Part shown: in pieces, positions 6,825-16,300 of the stretch
Layout: each line of letters opens with the position of its first letter
Numbering within the stretch: position 1 is the first letter of the stretch
DNA from: an uncultured Eubacteriales bacterium
GTDB lineage: Bacteria > Bacillota > Clostridia > Monoglobales > Monoglobaceae
Assembly (NCBI GenBank): GCA_905205855.1
Contig: CAJLFL010000009.1
Location: 1-21,031 of the forward strand
DNA length: 21,031 nucleotides
Reading direction: 5' to 3'
The notes under the pieces: model-generated
Told to the model about the DNA's origin: nothing
The model's database searches: none
The model's input: only the letters and a program-made list of their open reading frames with translations
Position numbers and translations under genes: made by a program

Positions 6825-7936
6825 AACAAATAGAAGCGCTAAACATAGAGAAAAAGTTTTATCTTAAAAATAAAAAAGTCAAAACCGCACTCAGCAATAT
6901 CAGCTTTGGTATTGAAAAGGGCGAAGCAGTTGCGCTTATCGGCAAAAACGGCTCCGGCAAGTCAACTCTGCTTAAAATTCTCTGCGGCGTTACCGCTCCC
7001 ACCGAAGGCAGCGTCCGCATAAACGGCACAGCTGCGGCTCTGCTGGAGCTTGGAGCGGGCTTTCAGCCGGAATATACCGGAATAGAAAACATATACTTAA
7101 ACGGGGCAATTAACGGACTTTCCAAAAAAGAGATACGGGCAAAACTGCCCGAAATCCTTGATTTTGCACAAATAGGCGATTATGCATATCAGCCGGTACG
7201 GGCATATTCCGACGGAATGTTTATCCGTCTTGCATTTTCCGCCGCAGTATGCGCCGATCCCGATATTCTTATAGTTGACGAGGCGCTGGCTGTCGGCGAC
7301 TTTATGTTTCAGAGCAAGTGCTATAAAAAAATAAACGAGCTTAAATGCCGCGGCACAACCCTGATTTATGTGACGCATGACGTTGATTCGGCACGTCGGC
7401 TGTGCAGCCGTGCAATCTGGCTGGATGAAGGAAAACTCCGGCTGGACGATGAGATTTCAACAGTGACCTCTGCCTATATGGAATCCGCGGTATGCGGCAG
7501 CGGCAGCAACGCAAACAAAGGTATGCTTAACAGATACGGCACGCACATCGGCTCTGTCCGCGCAGTTACCTGTCCGTCAGTCTGGGAGCTTGGCAAACAG
7601 GTAACGATAAAACTTGATATTGATATTCCGAAACATGCAGACCTTAAGTACACCTCTGCGGCGGTTTCGGTAAAAAACAAAGAAGGTCTTGACCTGCTTG
7701 TCCTACGCAGCAAGCCGTTTTGCCAATACAAAAACGTAAAATCGGTTGAGTTTTGCTTTAGAAGTCCGCTCTGCCGCGGAAAATACTTTTTGACGGCGGC
7801 TCTTGAAAACACTCAAAGCACGCCTATAGGATATTATGACTATTGCGAGGGAATTAACGCCATAGAGGCAATTGACAGGGACGGAAGCTTTGGACTTATA
7901 AGTGTACCGTCGGAGGTGAGGTTTATTGAAGAATAA
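6821..7936 (+). CDS. ABC transporter ATP-binding protein, polysaccharide export type (Wzt/TagH-like)
   Basis: This is the ATPase subunit of an ABC exporter of the O-antigen/teichoic-acid type, which moves completed glycans across the membrane with a Wzm/TagG permease. The nucleotide-binding domain (about 1-225) has Walker A GKNGSGKS (41-48), Q82 in the Q-loop, signature YSDGMFIRLAFS (129-140), Walker B ILIVDE (149-154) and the H-loop His186. LLELGAGFQPEYTGIENIYLNG (74-95) is highly typical of Wzt/TagH and of few other ABC families. About 145 residues follow (226-371) and resemble, by position and strand pattern, the C-terminal glycan-binding domain of Wzt proteins; the fold is inferred. The expected permease gene is not adjacent or anywhere in the window. 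The start overlaps the AraC stop by 4 nt. Confidence 0.9.
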   Translation: MKQIEALNIEKKFYLKNKKVKTALSNISFGIEKGEAVALIGKNGSGKSTLLKILCGVTAPTEGSVRINGTAAALLELGAGFQPEYTGIENIYLNGAINGLSKKEIRAKLPEILDFAQIGDYAYQPVRAYSDGMFIRLAFSAAVCADPDILIVDEALAVGDFMFQSKCYKKINELKCRGTTLIYVTHDVDSARRLCSRAIWLDEGKLRLDDEISTVTSAYMESAVCGSGSNANKGMLNRYGTHIGSVRAVTCPSVWELGKQVTIKLDIDIPKHADLKYTSAAVSVKNKEGLDLLVLRSKPFCQYKNVKSVEFCFRSPLCRGKYFLTAALENTQSTPIGYYDYCEGINAIEAIDRDGSFGLISVPSEVRFIEE

Positions 7937-8984
7937 AAAAGCCAACATAACGCTTTTATCTGCCGCGGATATAAAAAACGGCGGCTTTATTGCCTCTGTG
8001 CGGCGCGGTCTTAACGAACTGAGAAGTCTTAAACGGCGCAAAATTATCTCTGCTCCGCTGCCGCCTATGCCTGAACGGATTAAGCTGTCGGTTATAATCT
8101 GCACCCTCGGCAAATCACATATTCTCTGTGATTCGCTGAAAGCAGTGCTGAACCAGACTGCGGCAGCGGACAGCTATGAGGTTATATGTGTTCTGAACGG
8201 AAACGCTGCCGAACCCGATAAGCTGCCGCACGGCGTAAGATACATAACCGAGCCGCGGTGCGGACTTTCATATGCGCGCAACACCGGTGCAGCGGCAGCA
8301 AAAGGGGAAATTCTTCTTTATATAGATGATGACGCAGTGGCAGACAGCAAACTTATCGAAAGCATAACAGGTTCCTTTATGCTTCATAAAAATACCGCCG
8401 TTATAGGCGGACAAATATATCTTGACGTTCCCGTTCCGCGTCCTAAAATATTACTTTCGGGCAGGGAGGGATTGTGGACTTCATACACCGTTCCGTATAA
8501 AGCTTATCGCGAGGTACACGAGCAATACTCTTTTCCGTACGGTGCATGCTTTGCCATCCGCAAAAACGCTCTTGACGAGCTTGGCAGTTTTCCGCTAAGT
8601 TATGGCAGAGTCGGCGAAAACTATGCCGGCGGCGAGGAAACCGCACTGTGCTTTATGGCGCTTAAACGCGGCTGGAAGGTCGGAATAGAACCGTCTGCCA
8701 TTGTTACACACCGTGTTGCACCGGAAAGGTTCTGCCGCCGCCATGTGAAAAACACAATAAAATCGGGGATTTTTACAACCTATCGTTTAATAAAGGACGG
8801 CTATGCCAACTACACCTGGGACGCAAGATACCTAAGCGAGAGGGTAAAAATCTGTAATATTGAATTGGAAAAGCTAAAGCGTGACGGCAAAAGAATTGAA
8901 TACTTTTACAAAAAATGTGAAAGCGACGCCTTTGCCGAGCTTTTAAAAAAGGAGGCAGAAAATGAAGCTTATAAATCTATTTAA
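7926..8984 (+). CDS. Family 2 glycosyltransferase (TTG start)
   Basis: This is a GT-A fold glycosyltransferase, likely cytoplasmic or membrane-peripheral, adding a sugar from a nucleotide donor to a growing glycan. The core begins at KLSVIICTLGK (53-63). The RNTGAAAAKGEILLYIDDDA stretch (118-137) carries the DDD metal/nucleotide site at 134-136. GEETALCFMALKRGWK provides the acceptor-side acidic motif (ED/EE type). An N-terminal extension of about 50 residues precedes the domain. The TTG at 7926 is chosen because a perfect GGAGGTGA (7912-7919) lies 6 nt upstream and no ATG serves as well; this overlaps the ATPase gene by 11 nt. Donor and acceptor are unknown. It is the third gene of the AraC-led operon. 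Confidence 0.9.
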   Translation: MKNKKANITLLSAADIKNGGFIASVRRGLNELRSLKRRKIISAPLPPMPERIKLSVIICTLGKSHILCDSLKAVLNQTAAADSYEVICVLNGNAAEPDKLPHGVRYITEPRCGLSYARNTGAAAAKGEILLYIDDDAVADSKLIESITGSFMLHKNTAVIGGQIYLDVPVPRPKILLSGREGLWTSYTVPYKAYREVHEQYSFPYGACFAIRKNALDELGSFPLSYGRVGENYAGGEETALCFMALKRGWKVGIEPSAIVTHRVAPERFCRRHVKNTIKSGIFTTYRLIKDGYANYTWDARYLSERVKICNIELEKLKRDGKRIEYFYKKCESDAFAELLKKEAENEAYKSI

Positions 8985-10017
8985 AAAATTCTCCGCTTTA
9001 TATCTGCCGTCCTCCAAAATACATGTTGATTGCGTAAAAGGTCTTGTTTCGGTCGTTTTGCCGGTCTTTAACGGAGAAAAATATATTACCGAGGCTATTG
9101 AATCGGTCATTATGCAAAGCTATAAAAATTGGGAGCTTATAATTATTGATGACGGCTCTTGTGACGGCTCTTTAAATATTGCGTTGGCTTATGCAAAGTC
9201 GGATAAAAGAATAAAGGTGTTTCATCAAGAAAATCAAAAGCTGCCGCGGGCGCTGAACAACGGTTTCAGCCGTGCCAAAGGTGAGTATTATACATGGATA
9301 AGCGCGGACAACCGTATGCTGTGCGGCTGTCTGAGTATAATGATATCAGAGCTTAAAGCGCATCAAACCGCCGACATGGTATACGGAAATATGTATCTGA
9401 TAGACAAAGCGGGCGAAAGACTTACGCATCACGGCTGGTTTGAGCTTCCGCCCGGAAGTGGAAACGTTATTCTGCCGAGGTCTGCACACCTGCTTAACAC
9501 TGTTGCCAACAACACAATAGGCGCGGCATTTATGTACCGCGCCTCAGCTGACGTTATTCTGGGGGGATATTCCCCGGATATGTTTTTATTGGAGGACTAT
9601 GATTATTTTATGCGGATGAACAGTCTGTTTCACATAAAACATATAAAAACAAACAAGCCTGTCTACGCGTACCGCTTTCACGACGGTTCGCTGACCTCAA
9701 AGGATGAGGAGCTTGGCATAACGGCATCACGTCCGCAGCTTATGGAGCTTGACAAAAAAAGACGGCGGCTGTATAACAGACCTCTGTACTTTTCCGCCAA
9801 CCGTCCTCTTCCGTTTGGCAATCATATCTTTAAACGCTTCGGATTATACAAAAGCGACAACGGTGATTTCAGTCTTGATGATTATAATATCAATACAGAC
9901 CGCGGCGGATACAGCGTGTATTACAGACAAAGGCTTTTATGCCGTCTTAAATCCGCAGCCGACACTGTACGTTTTATACGCCTGCACACAGTCTGCAATA
10001 TAGCCAAAGGGCTGTAA
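8962..10017 (+). CDS. Family 2 glycosyltransferase, last gene of the AraC operon
   Basis: This is a second GT-A glycosyltransferase, of the WcaA-like type. Its domain opens with VSVVLPVFNGEKYITEAIESV (29-49), IIIDDGSCDGS (60-70) and RALNNGFSRAKGEYYTWISADN (96-117). At the usual DxD position the sequence reads SADN, so the second acidic residue is missing while the first (D116) stays, as seen in some active GT2 enzymes. LEDYDYFMRM supplies the conserved ED motif. No membrane segment is visible. The ATG at 8962 has AAGGAGG 6 nt upstream, inside the end of the preceding gene, and the two genes overlap by 23 nt. With its neighbour it probably extends or decorates one glycan; the sugar is not inferable. 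Confidence 0.9.
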   Translation: MKLINLFKKFSALYLPSSKIHVDCVKGLVSVVLPVFNGEKYITEAIESVIMQSYKNWELIIIDDGSCDGSLNIALAYAKSDKRIKVFHQENQKLPRALNNGFSRAKGEYYTWISADNRMLCGCLSIMISELKAHQTADMVYGNMYLIDKAGERLTHHGWFELPPGSGNVILPRSAHLLNTVANNTIGAAFMYRASADVILGGYSPDMFLLEDYDYFMRMNSLFHIKHIKTNKPVYAYRFHDGSLTSKDEELGITASRPQLMELDKKRRRLYNRPLYFSANRPLPFGNHIFKRFGLYKSDNGDFSLDDYNINTDRGGYSVYYRQRLLCRLKSAADTVRFIRLHTVCNIAKGL

Positions 10018-10031
10018 TCCTACAGCCCTTT
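10006..10031 (+). terminator. Rho-independent terminator of the AraC-GT operon
   Basis: A perfect 11-bp stem AAAGGGCTGTA/TACAGCCCTTT has a 4-nt loop (10017-10020) and ends in TTTT. It overlaps the stop codon of the last glycosyltransferase. The convergent SLH gene ends at 10040, so the hairpin also lies at its 3' end, with only a poor U-run for that direction. Confidence 0.8.
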
Positions 10032-10039
10032 TAACTCTG

Positions 10040-12157
10040 TTATTTTGCAAGATAATTGTATATCATTATTGCTGCGTCTGCGCGCGTCAGCGCACTGTTT
10101 GGATTAAAGCAGCCGTTTTCGTCACCGCCGACTATATTCAATCCCTTTGCAATCGCAACATAACCCTTCATATCATCCGTTATTGCAAAGTCATCCGCAA
10201 AGCCTGTTGTGAATATTCCTTTAAGCTCTGCTATACGGCTGTAGCCCAAAGCACGTACAATATATTCCGCTCCGTTTTGGCGTTCCGCCGCGGAATCAAG
10301 GTCAACGGATTCATCCTTTAAGATTCCCCAGCGTCTTGAAACTTTTGCAATGCTGTCAACGGTATCATAATACGGGATATATCCTGTTTTAAGACCGGAA
10401 ACAAACGCCAGCAGCTCCTTTATTGTTATTACGTCATCCGGACGGAATTTGGTATCGCCCTCATTAAGTCTTAAAACTCCGCTTTCAATCAGCTTGTTTA
10501 TTTTATCCTCTGCATAGTGTCCGGAAACATCCTCCGGATAAACCGTTTTATCCTCTCCCGGAGTATATTCTGTGCCGTCATAGCTGAGAATTATGCCTGT
10601 CTTTGCGTCTATTACCGACGGAAGTTCTGTGCTCAGGCTGTATACCAAGCCAATCTGCGGAACCGTTTTGCTCTCGCCTTGCTGCTTGGCATAGGTAAGC
10701 TCCATACCTGTCTTTTCAAGCAGTATTTCCGCTGCCTTTTCAGCTGAGATTATTCCGTCCGCACTCTCAAATTCGATATCCTTATCCCAGTATTTACTGT
10801 AGCTTCTTACCATACCGGTATTGTTGTCAACCGTTATAAATACATTGTTTTCCTCAAACTTTATATCATTTTCGTATCTTACAAAATTGATATAATAGTT
10901 CTGTTTGCGGTTTTCCTTATTCTCCGGCTCCTCAAGCTTGATTTTTTCGCCGCAGAGGCTATATTTGTCCGCAAATTCCCGTGCTGATTTCAATGCGGTT
11001 TCATAATCAATTTTGCTGTCCTTATCCTCTCTGTCCGGATAAGATGTCATGTCATAGCTGTAAAAGCTTAAAAGCTCACCGGTCAGTGCATTAAGGCATA
11101 TATCATAGTTTATATCCTTTCCGATATATCTCAGCTCTGCTGTATAGTCCGGCTTTTCCTCCGAGTCATTGCTTCTGAATATTCTGTCGCGGCTGTAGCT
11201 GAGCGACTTAAACTCTGCGGATTTTATTCCCGTGTTTTCCAGTCCCTCCGCTATGGAGCGCAGCTTTGATTTTGGCAAAAGTCCCTCAACATCATTAAGA
11301 TTCTCAATCTCCGCGTCGGTCAAACCTCTGTCCGCTGCCGACTCCATTGCGGCTTCGTTCTTTTCTGCCCCTCCGCCGCTGTAAGCGTAGCTGCCGTAAT
11401 ACGAAAATTCCTTAAATTCTTCGCCGTTTTGAGCGTCAATTCTGTATGACGTATTCTTTGGCATATACACCGGAATCGCCTTGTCGGTATCCGCATTGCG
11501 GATATATTTTAATTCCATAGGACTGTTTTCAAGAAACAGCTTGCCGGCATCCTCAGCCGAAATCACCTTATCCGCCGCCGGAACAGCGTCGGCATATGTC
11601 CAGTCTGCATACATATTTATTACTTCGCCGCTGTTTATGTCCACGGTAACATTTACGCCGTTGCCGCAAAAATCCAGACCGTTTACGTATCTGTCAAATC
11701 TGACGCGTCCGTTTCTTTCAAATACTCCGCAGGCGTATGCCGAGATCTTATCCTCCGGCAGTTCTGCCATCCATCCCGGATTGACATTGCTCAGCCAGTT
11801 TATTGCACTTTTCTTGATTTCCTCCTCGGAAAGCGCACCAAACCCCGGCTCTGCCTCGTCCCAATCAAAGCTTTTGCTGTATGAGGTTATATCCCCCTTA
11901 TCGTTTACGGTAACGGATATATCCTTTTGAACGGTATATTCCTCATAAGGGGTACTCCAATAAAGGTTATACTCGGTTTGATTATCGTCCGTGCGTGTAT
12001 CCGAATTAAATTCGGTATATTCCTCCGGAACGGAAATCCGCTCCTTTATCGACAGAATTGACTTTTCCAGCCCGGTGTTGTCCGCCGCAAAAGCCGAAAC
12101 AGAAAACATTGCCGTCAGCATGGTAAGTACAAGAACCAGTGATAGATTTCTTTTCAT
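10040..12157 (-). CDS. Secreted YcdB/YcdC-like protein with C-terminal SLH repeats
   Basis: This is a 705-residue exported protein, probably bound to the cell envelope. It starts with a clear signal peptide (KR, then a Leu/Val-rich core, cleavage after AFA near residue 24). The central part has two PepSY-like YcdB/YcdC-type units: roughly 30-240, with VNDKGDITSYSKSF and FDRYVNGLDFCGNGVNVTVD, and roughly 290-530, with INFVRYENDIKFEENNVFITVD and NTGMVRSYSKYWD. Each pairs a YVNGL/YENDI segment with a following strand. The last 170 residues carry S-layer homology repeats: a good one at YPEDVSGHYAEDKINKLIESGVL, a degenerate middle one around YYDTVDSIAKVSRRWGIL, and a good final one with FNPNSALTRADAAIMIYNYL. 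SLH repeats usually bind pyruvylated secondary wall polymer. The ATG at 12157 has AAGGAGGG 6 nt upstream. The molecular function of the YcdB domain is not established. Confidence 0.88.
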   Translation of the reverse strand: MKRNLSLVLVLTMLTAMFSVSAFAADNTGLEKSILSIKERISVPEEYTEFNSDTRTDDNQTEYNLYWSTPYEEYTVQKDISVTVNDKGDITSYSKSFDWDEAEPGFGALSEEEIKKSAINWLSNVNPGWMAELPEDKISAYACGVFERNGRVRFDRYVNGLDFCGNGVNVTVDINSGEVINMYADWTYADAVPAADKVISAEDAGKLFLENSPMELKYIRNADTDKAIPVYMPKNTSYRIDAQNGEEFKEFSYYGSYAYSGGGAEKNEAAMESAADRGLTDAEIENLNDVEGLLPKSKLRSIAEGLENTGIKSAEFKSLSYSRDRIFRSNDSEEKPDYTAELRYIGKDINYDICLNALTGELLSFYSYDMTSYPDREDKDSKIDYETALKSAREFADKYSLCGEKIKLEEPENKENRKQNYYINFVRYENDIKFEENNVFITVDNNTGMVRSYSKYWDKDIEFESADGIISAEKAAEILLEKTGMELTYAKQQGESKTVPQIGLVYSLSTELPSVIDAKTGIILSYDGTEYTPGEDKTVYPEDVSGHYAEDKINKLIESGVLRLNEGDTKFRPDDVITIKELLAFVSGLKTGYIPYYDTVDSIAKVSRRWGILKDESVDLDSAAERQNGAEYIVRALGYSRIAELKGIFTTGFADDFAITDDMKGYVAIAKGLNIVGGDENGCFNPNSALTRADAAIMIYNYLAK

Positions 12158-12181
12158 AATTAACCCTCCTTAGGTATACGA

Positions 12182-12239
12182 AAGCCGAAATAAAACAGTC
12201 TGAGTTCCGGTTTGACAGACGGATTTTCGTCTTCGGCTT
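12182..12239 (-). other. Nested inverted repeats in the leader of the SLH gene
   Basis: AAGCCGAA (12182-12189) pairs with TTCGGCTT (12232-12239), enclosing a second stem GTCTG/CAGAC (12198-12202 with 12216-12220). On the minus-strand transcript this folds just upstream of the ribosome binding site. It matches no riboswitch I recognise. The rest of 12158-12359 shows only a possible promoter. Confidence 0.4.
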
Positions 12240-12313
12240 CATTAAAATATTTGATAATCCGCCAGAATTACCTGCATTTTTGACTTGCACAGCCAAAAAC
12301 GTCTTTCTGTAAG

Positions 12314-12344
12314 TAATACCCATAAGTCCGTCAAAAGGTTGCAT
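12314..12344 (-). promoter_or_regulatory. Possible ECF-sigma-type promoter of the SLH gene
   Basis: On the minus strand TGCAACC (12344-12338) lies 18 nt before GTATTA (12319-12314). An AAC-containing -35 is characteristic of ECF sigma factors. A sigma-A alternative (TTGACG with a poor -10) overlaps it. The leader to the ATG would be about 150 nt. This is pattern recognition only. Confidence 0.35.
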
Positions 12345-12359
12345 ATATTTTTAACTTTA

Positions 12360-13307
12360 TTAAATTTTAACATATTTTTCTATAAAGCTTTGTGGATTTC
12401 TTATATATTCCTCTGTGTCACCATTGCTCATCTCAGCAAGGATTCCCTCTCTCAGTCCGTATCGGCATACGATAAGCCGCGGCGAAGTTATCATCCGCAT
12501 AATTACCGCCGGCGGCAAAAGTCCGTGACATATTGTGTCCGCTCTGCCCTTTTCTATGCCGAGTTTCTCTCTTTCCTGCGGGGTTTTGTCTTCAAGACTG
12601 CCAAGCAGCGTATTCAGCCGGTCTGCCGGTATTTCATATCCGTGAATTTCTCCGTTCGTTTTGCCGTCCGTTAAAAGCATATCTGTCCTTGCGGCTGCAC
12701 ACACGCTGCCCCCAAGTCCGACAACCGGAATTCTGCCGATATTATCGGAAAGCTCTGCCTCTTTAAGCTTTTCCTCTATCATTCTTTCGGCATCCCTGTA
12801 ATCATTGCCGAAATTCTCATAAAGACTGACCGCACCGACCGGAATACTTACTTTTGCAAGCTGTCTGCGCTCTTTTACCAAAATAAGCTCTGTACTGCCG
12901 CCGCCGGTATCGGTTATAAGACAATCCGACACCTGCGGCAGACCGTCCATTGCCCCTTTAAAGTCAAATAACGCCTCTGTTTCACCCGAAATCACATTTA
13001 TGGCAATGCCTGTACGTTTTTCAACTTCCCTGCAAAATTCCGCCGAATTCTGCGCCTTTCTGACCGCGGCGGTTGCCACGGCGAGGACGGACGTCCCGTC
13101 TGCTTTTGCCTCTGCCGCAAAGTCCGACAATACCTCCGTTGTTCTTTTCATAGCGGCTTTTTGCAGAAAGCCGCTTTCGCTCATTCCCTCGCTCAGTCTT
13201 GTCATTATTCTTCTGCGCGAGGTATATTCAAATCCCTTTTCCCTTGTATACTTCAAAACAAACATCCTTGCGGAATTTGAACCGAGATCTATCAATGCAA
13301 GTTTCAT
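12360..13307 (-). CDS. ppx: Ppx/GppA family phosphatase (exopolyphosphatase-like)
   Basis: The protein belongs to the ASKHA phosphotransfer superfamily and would hydrolyse terminal phosphate from polyphosphate or pppGpp. In the 315-residue product the phosphate-1 loop DLGSNSARM (7-15), ATAAVRKAQNS, SGETEA with its catalytic-type Glu (about 112), the phosphate-2 loop DTGGGSTELI (133-142) and GLGGS are all visible. It is a short single-unit form without the extra C-terminal HD-like domain of long Ppx proteins. I chose the ATG at 13307: AAGGAG lies 7 nt upstream and the domain begins at once (MKLALIDLGSNS). It starts 13 nt after the polC stop, with its ribosome binding site filling the gap, so it is the last gene of the ispG-polC operon. 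Polyphosphate versus pppGpp preference cannot be decided. Confidence 0.88.
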   Translation of the reverse strand: MKLALIDLGSNSARMFVLKYTREKGFEYTSRRRIMTRLSEGMSESGFLQKAAMKRTTEVLSDFAAEAKADGTSVLAVATAAVRKAQNSAEFCREVEKRTGIAINVISGETEALFDFKGAMDGLPQVSDCLITDTGGGSTELILVKERRQLAKVSIPVGAVSLYENFGNDYRDAERMIEEKLKEAELSDNIGRIPVVGLGGSVCAAARTDMLLTDGKTNGEIHGYEIPADRLNTLLGSLEDKTPQEREKLGIEKGRADTICHGLLPPAVIMRMITSPRLIVCRYGLREGILAEMSNGDTEEYIRNPQSFIEKYVKI

Positions 13308-13320
13308 TATACCGCTCCTT

Positions 13321-16300
13321 TTACATATCAAACATACCAATCTGACTGCTCTCCGGCAGACTTTTTAAAACTCCGTTCTTTTCCAAGACCTCTATTACGG
13401 CTTTGTTTGCGCCGGAACGGTTTTTAAGATCCTCCTGCGAGATAAACTCGCCTTGAGCTGCCGCCTCGGCTATTGATTCCGCTGCGGCGTCGCCTACGCC
13501 CGGAAAGGCATTAAGCGGCGGCAGAATTTTGCCGTCAATCTTGCGAAACTTTTTTGCGTGGGATTTATACAAATCCACAGGAAGAAACTCAATTCCGCGC
13601 TCATACATCTCCTGGCAGATTTCAAGAATCGTATACAAATCCTTTTCATTTGCGGTCTTATCCTTGCCTTTAAGACTGATTTTACGCATTTCCTCTCTTA
13701 CCTTTTCGACACCCTTTGTCATGATTGTCGCGTCAAACAAATCGGCGCGCACGGTGAAATACGCTATATAAAAATCTACCGGATAATTGACTTTAAAATA
13801 CGCTATTCTGAAAGCCATCATGACATATGCCGCGGCGTGCGCCTTAGGGAACATATATTTTATCTTTTTACACGATTCAAGATACCATCCCGGAATAGAC
13901 GGCTGTGCCTTTATTGCCTCCTCATATTCGGGCAGCATTCCCTCCTTGGCGGCTCTGCCTTTTCTGACAAACTCCATTATCTTAAACGCCATTCCCGGCT
14001 CTAAGCCATGCTGAATCAAATATATCATAATATCATCACGCAGTCCGATAACCTCCGACAGCGTTGCCTTTTTTGCCTTGATAAGCTCCTGAGCGTTGCC
14101 AAGCCATACATCCGTACCGTGTGACAGACCTGATATAATAAGCAGCTCAACAAAGGTTGTCGGCTTTGTTTCGACCAACATTCCGCGTACAAAGGAGGTG
14201 CCGAATTCCGGTATTCCGAGAGTTCCTACCTCACTGCCTATCTGATCGGGCTTTACACCCAGCGCCTCTGTGCCGGAAAACAGACTCATTGTCTTTTTAT
14301 CGTCAAGCGGTATCTGCATTGCGTCAAGTCCGGTCAAATCCTCCAGCATACGTATTGTAGAAGGATCATCATGACCTAGAATATCCAGTTTCAGCAGGTT
14401 GTCATGTATAGAATGAAAGTCAAAGTGCGTGGTAATAATATCCGAATCCTTTTTTTCAGCCGGATGCTGAATCGGACAGAAGTCATGTATATCCATTGTC
14501 TTGGGGCAGACTATAATTCCGCCCGGGTGCTGACCTGTTGTACGCTTTACGTCTATCATCCCTTTTGAAACTCTGATAAGCTCTGCCTCCGGCGCGTCAA
14601 TTCCCTTTGCCTCATAATACTTTTTGGCAAACATTATTGCTGTTTTTTCTGCTATTGTGCCGATTGTTCCGGCTTTGAATACATAACCCTCGCCGAACAG
14701 CTCTCCTACATATTTATGCGCCGTTGCCTGGTACTCGCCGGAGAAGTTAAGGTCTATATCAGGCACCTTATCCCCCTTAAAGCCCAAAAAGGTTTCAAAC
14801 GGTATGGTAAGTCCGTCCTTGCGCATCTTTGTACCACATTCCGGACACAGCTTATCCGGCATATCCGGTCCCGCTGCATATTCGCCGTTTTCGAAAAACT
14901 CACTGTGCTTACAGTTCTCGTTGGGGCAGACGTAGTGCGGACAAAGCGCGTTTACCTCGGTTATATCCGACAAAAACGCCGCAAAGGACGAGCCGACACT
15001 TCCCCGCGAGCCTACCATGTATCCAGCCTCGTTTGACTTTTTAACCAGCTTATGCGCTATCATATACATTACGGAATATCCGTATTTTACTATACAGTCA
15101 AGTTCCTTATCCATTCGCTCCTGTACCACCCTCGGCAGTACATCACCGTAAATCTTATGCGCCTTTTTATGGCACATATCCACCAAATCCTGTTCGCAGT
15201 TTTCGATTGACGGCGGATATGAGCCGTCCTTGACCGGCTGTATCAGCTCTACCATATCAGCTATTTTATTTGTGTTGGTTATTACTACCTCTTTCGCCTT
15301 TTCCTCGCCAAGGTACGAAAACTCCTCCAGCATCTCATCTGTTGTCCGCAGATACAGCGGTGCCTGCTCGTCTGCATCATCAAAGCCCTGTCCGCCCATT
15401 AAAACACGGCGGTAAACCTCATCCTCAGGATCCATAAAATGCACATCACAGGTCGCAACGGTCGGCAGTCCGAGCCTGTCCCCAAGCTCTACTATCTTGC
15501 GGTTATAATCCCTTAATGCTTCGTCATCCGCCGCCGTGCCGTTTCTTACCATAAATCTGTTGTTGCCTATCGGCTGTATCTCAAGATAGTCATAAAATGA
15601 TGCTATACTGTTTAAATCCGCCTCCGGCTTGTGCTCCGCCACCGCTCTGAATAACTCTCCCGCCTCACATGCAGAGCCTATTATAAGTCCTTCTCTGTGC
15701 TTTTCTATTACGCTTTTCGGCATTATCGGCTTGCGGTAAAAATACTTCAGATTGGACGCCGATATCAGCTTATATAAGTTTTTAAGTCCCACATAATCTT
15801 TTGCAAGGATGATTATATGATACTTCTGGTTCTTTATAAGCTCCGGCTTGGTATCTATGTTTATCTCGCCCGTTTCACGGTTTCTCTCTTTGATAATCTG
15901 CATAAACTTCAGAAAAATCTCCGCAGTAGCCTCTGCATCATCAACCGCTCTGTGATGGTTTTCAAGCGAAACATCAAGACGCTTTGCCACAGCGTCAAGC
16001 GTATGCTTTGCGTTTTCCGGAAAAAGCTCACGCGACAGCCGCAGTGTATCAACGATTTTATTATTAAACTTCAAACCGCAGCGCGCAGACTTCTGGCGTA
16101 TAAAGCCGGTGTCAAAACCGGCATTGTGTGCCACAACAACACAGTCGGTGCAAAAGTCCAAAAACTTTGGCAATACCTCCTCTATTGAGGGCATATCAGC
16201 TACCATTTCATCCGTGATACCGGTAAGCTCTGTTATACGCGGCGGTATCGGCCGTCCCGGATTTATCAGCTGAGAAAATCTGTCTGTTATTCTTCCGTTT

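Noticed and set aside
12006..12344. 112-codon minus-strand frame beginning MQPFDG upstream of the SLH gene
   Set aside because: It starts within the candidate promoter and runs out of frame into the signal-peptide region of the real gene. The apparent start codon has no good ribosome binding site.
12158..12359. Riboswitch (c-di-GMP or similar) in the SLH gene leader
   Set aside because: I compared it with the conserved cores I know and found no match; only generic nested stems are present.
13558..14004. Long plus-strand open frames antisense to polC
   Set aside because: They mirror the codon structure of polC, have no start signals or domains, and polC is plainly intact over the same region.
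14500..14945. TTGGGGCAGAC strings within polC that resemble the palindromic repeat
   Set aside because: They lack the CGTA prefix and the pairing arm and fall in conserved coding sequence, so they are chance matches.
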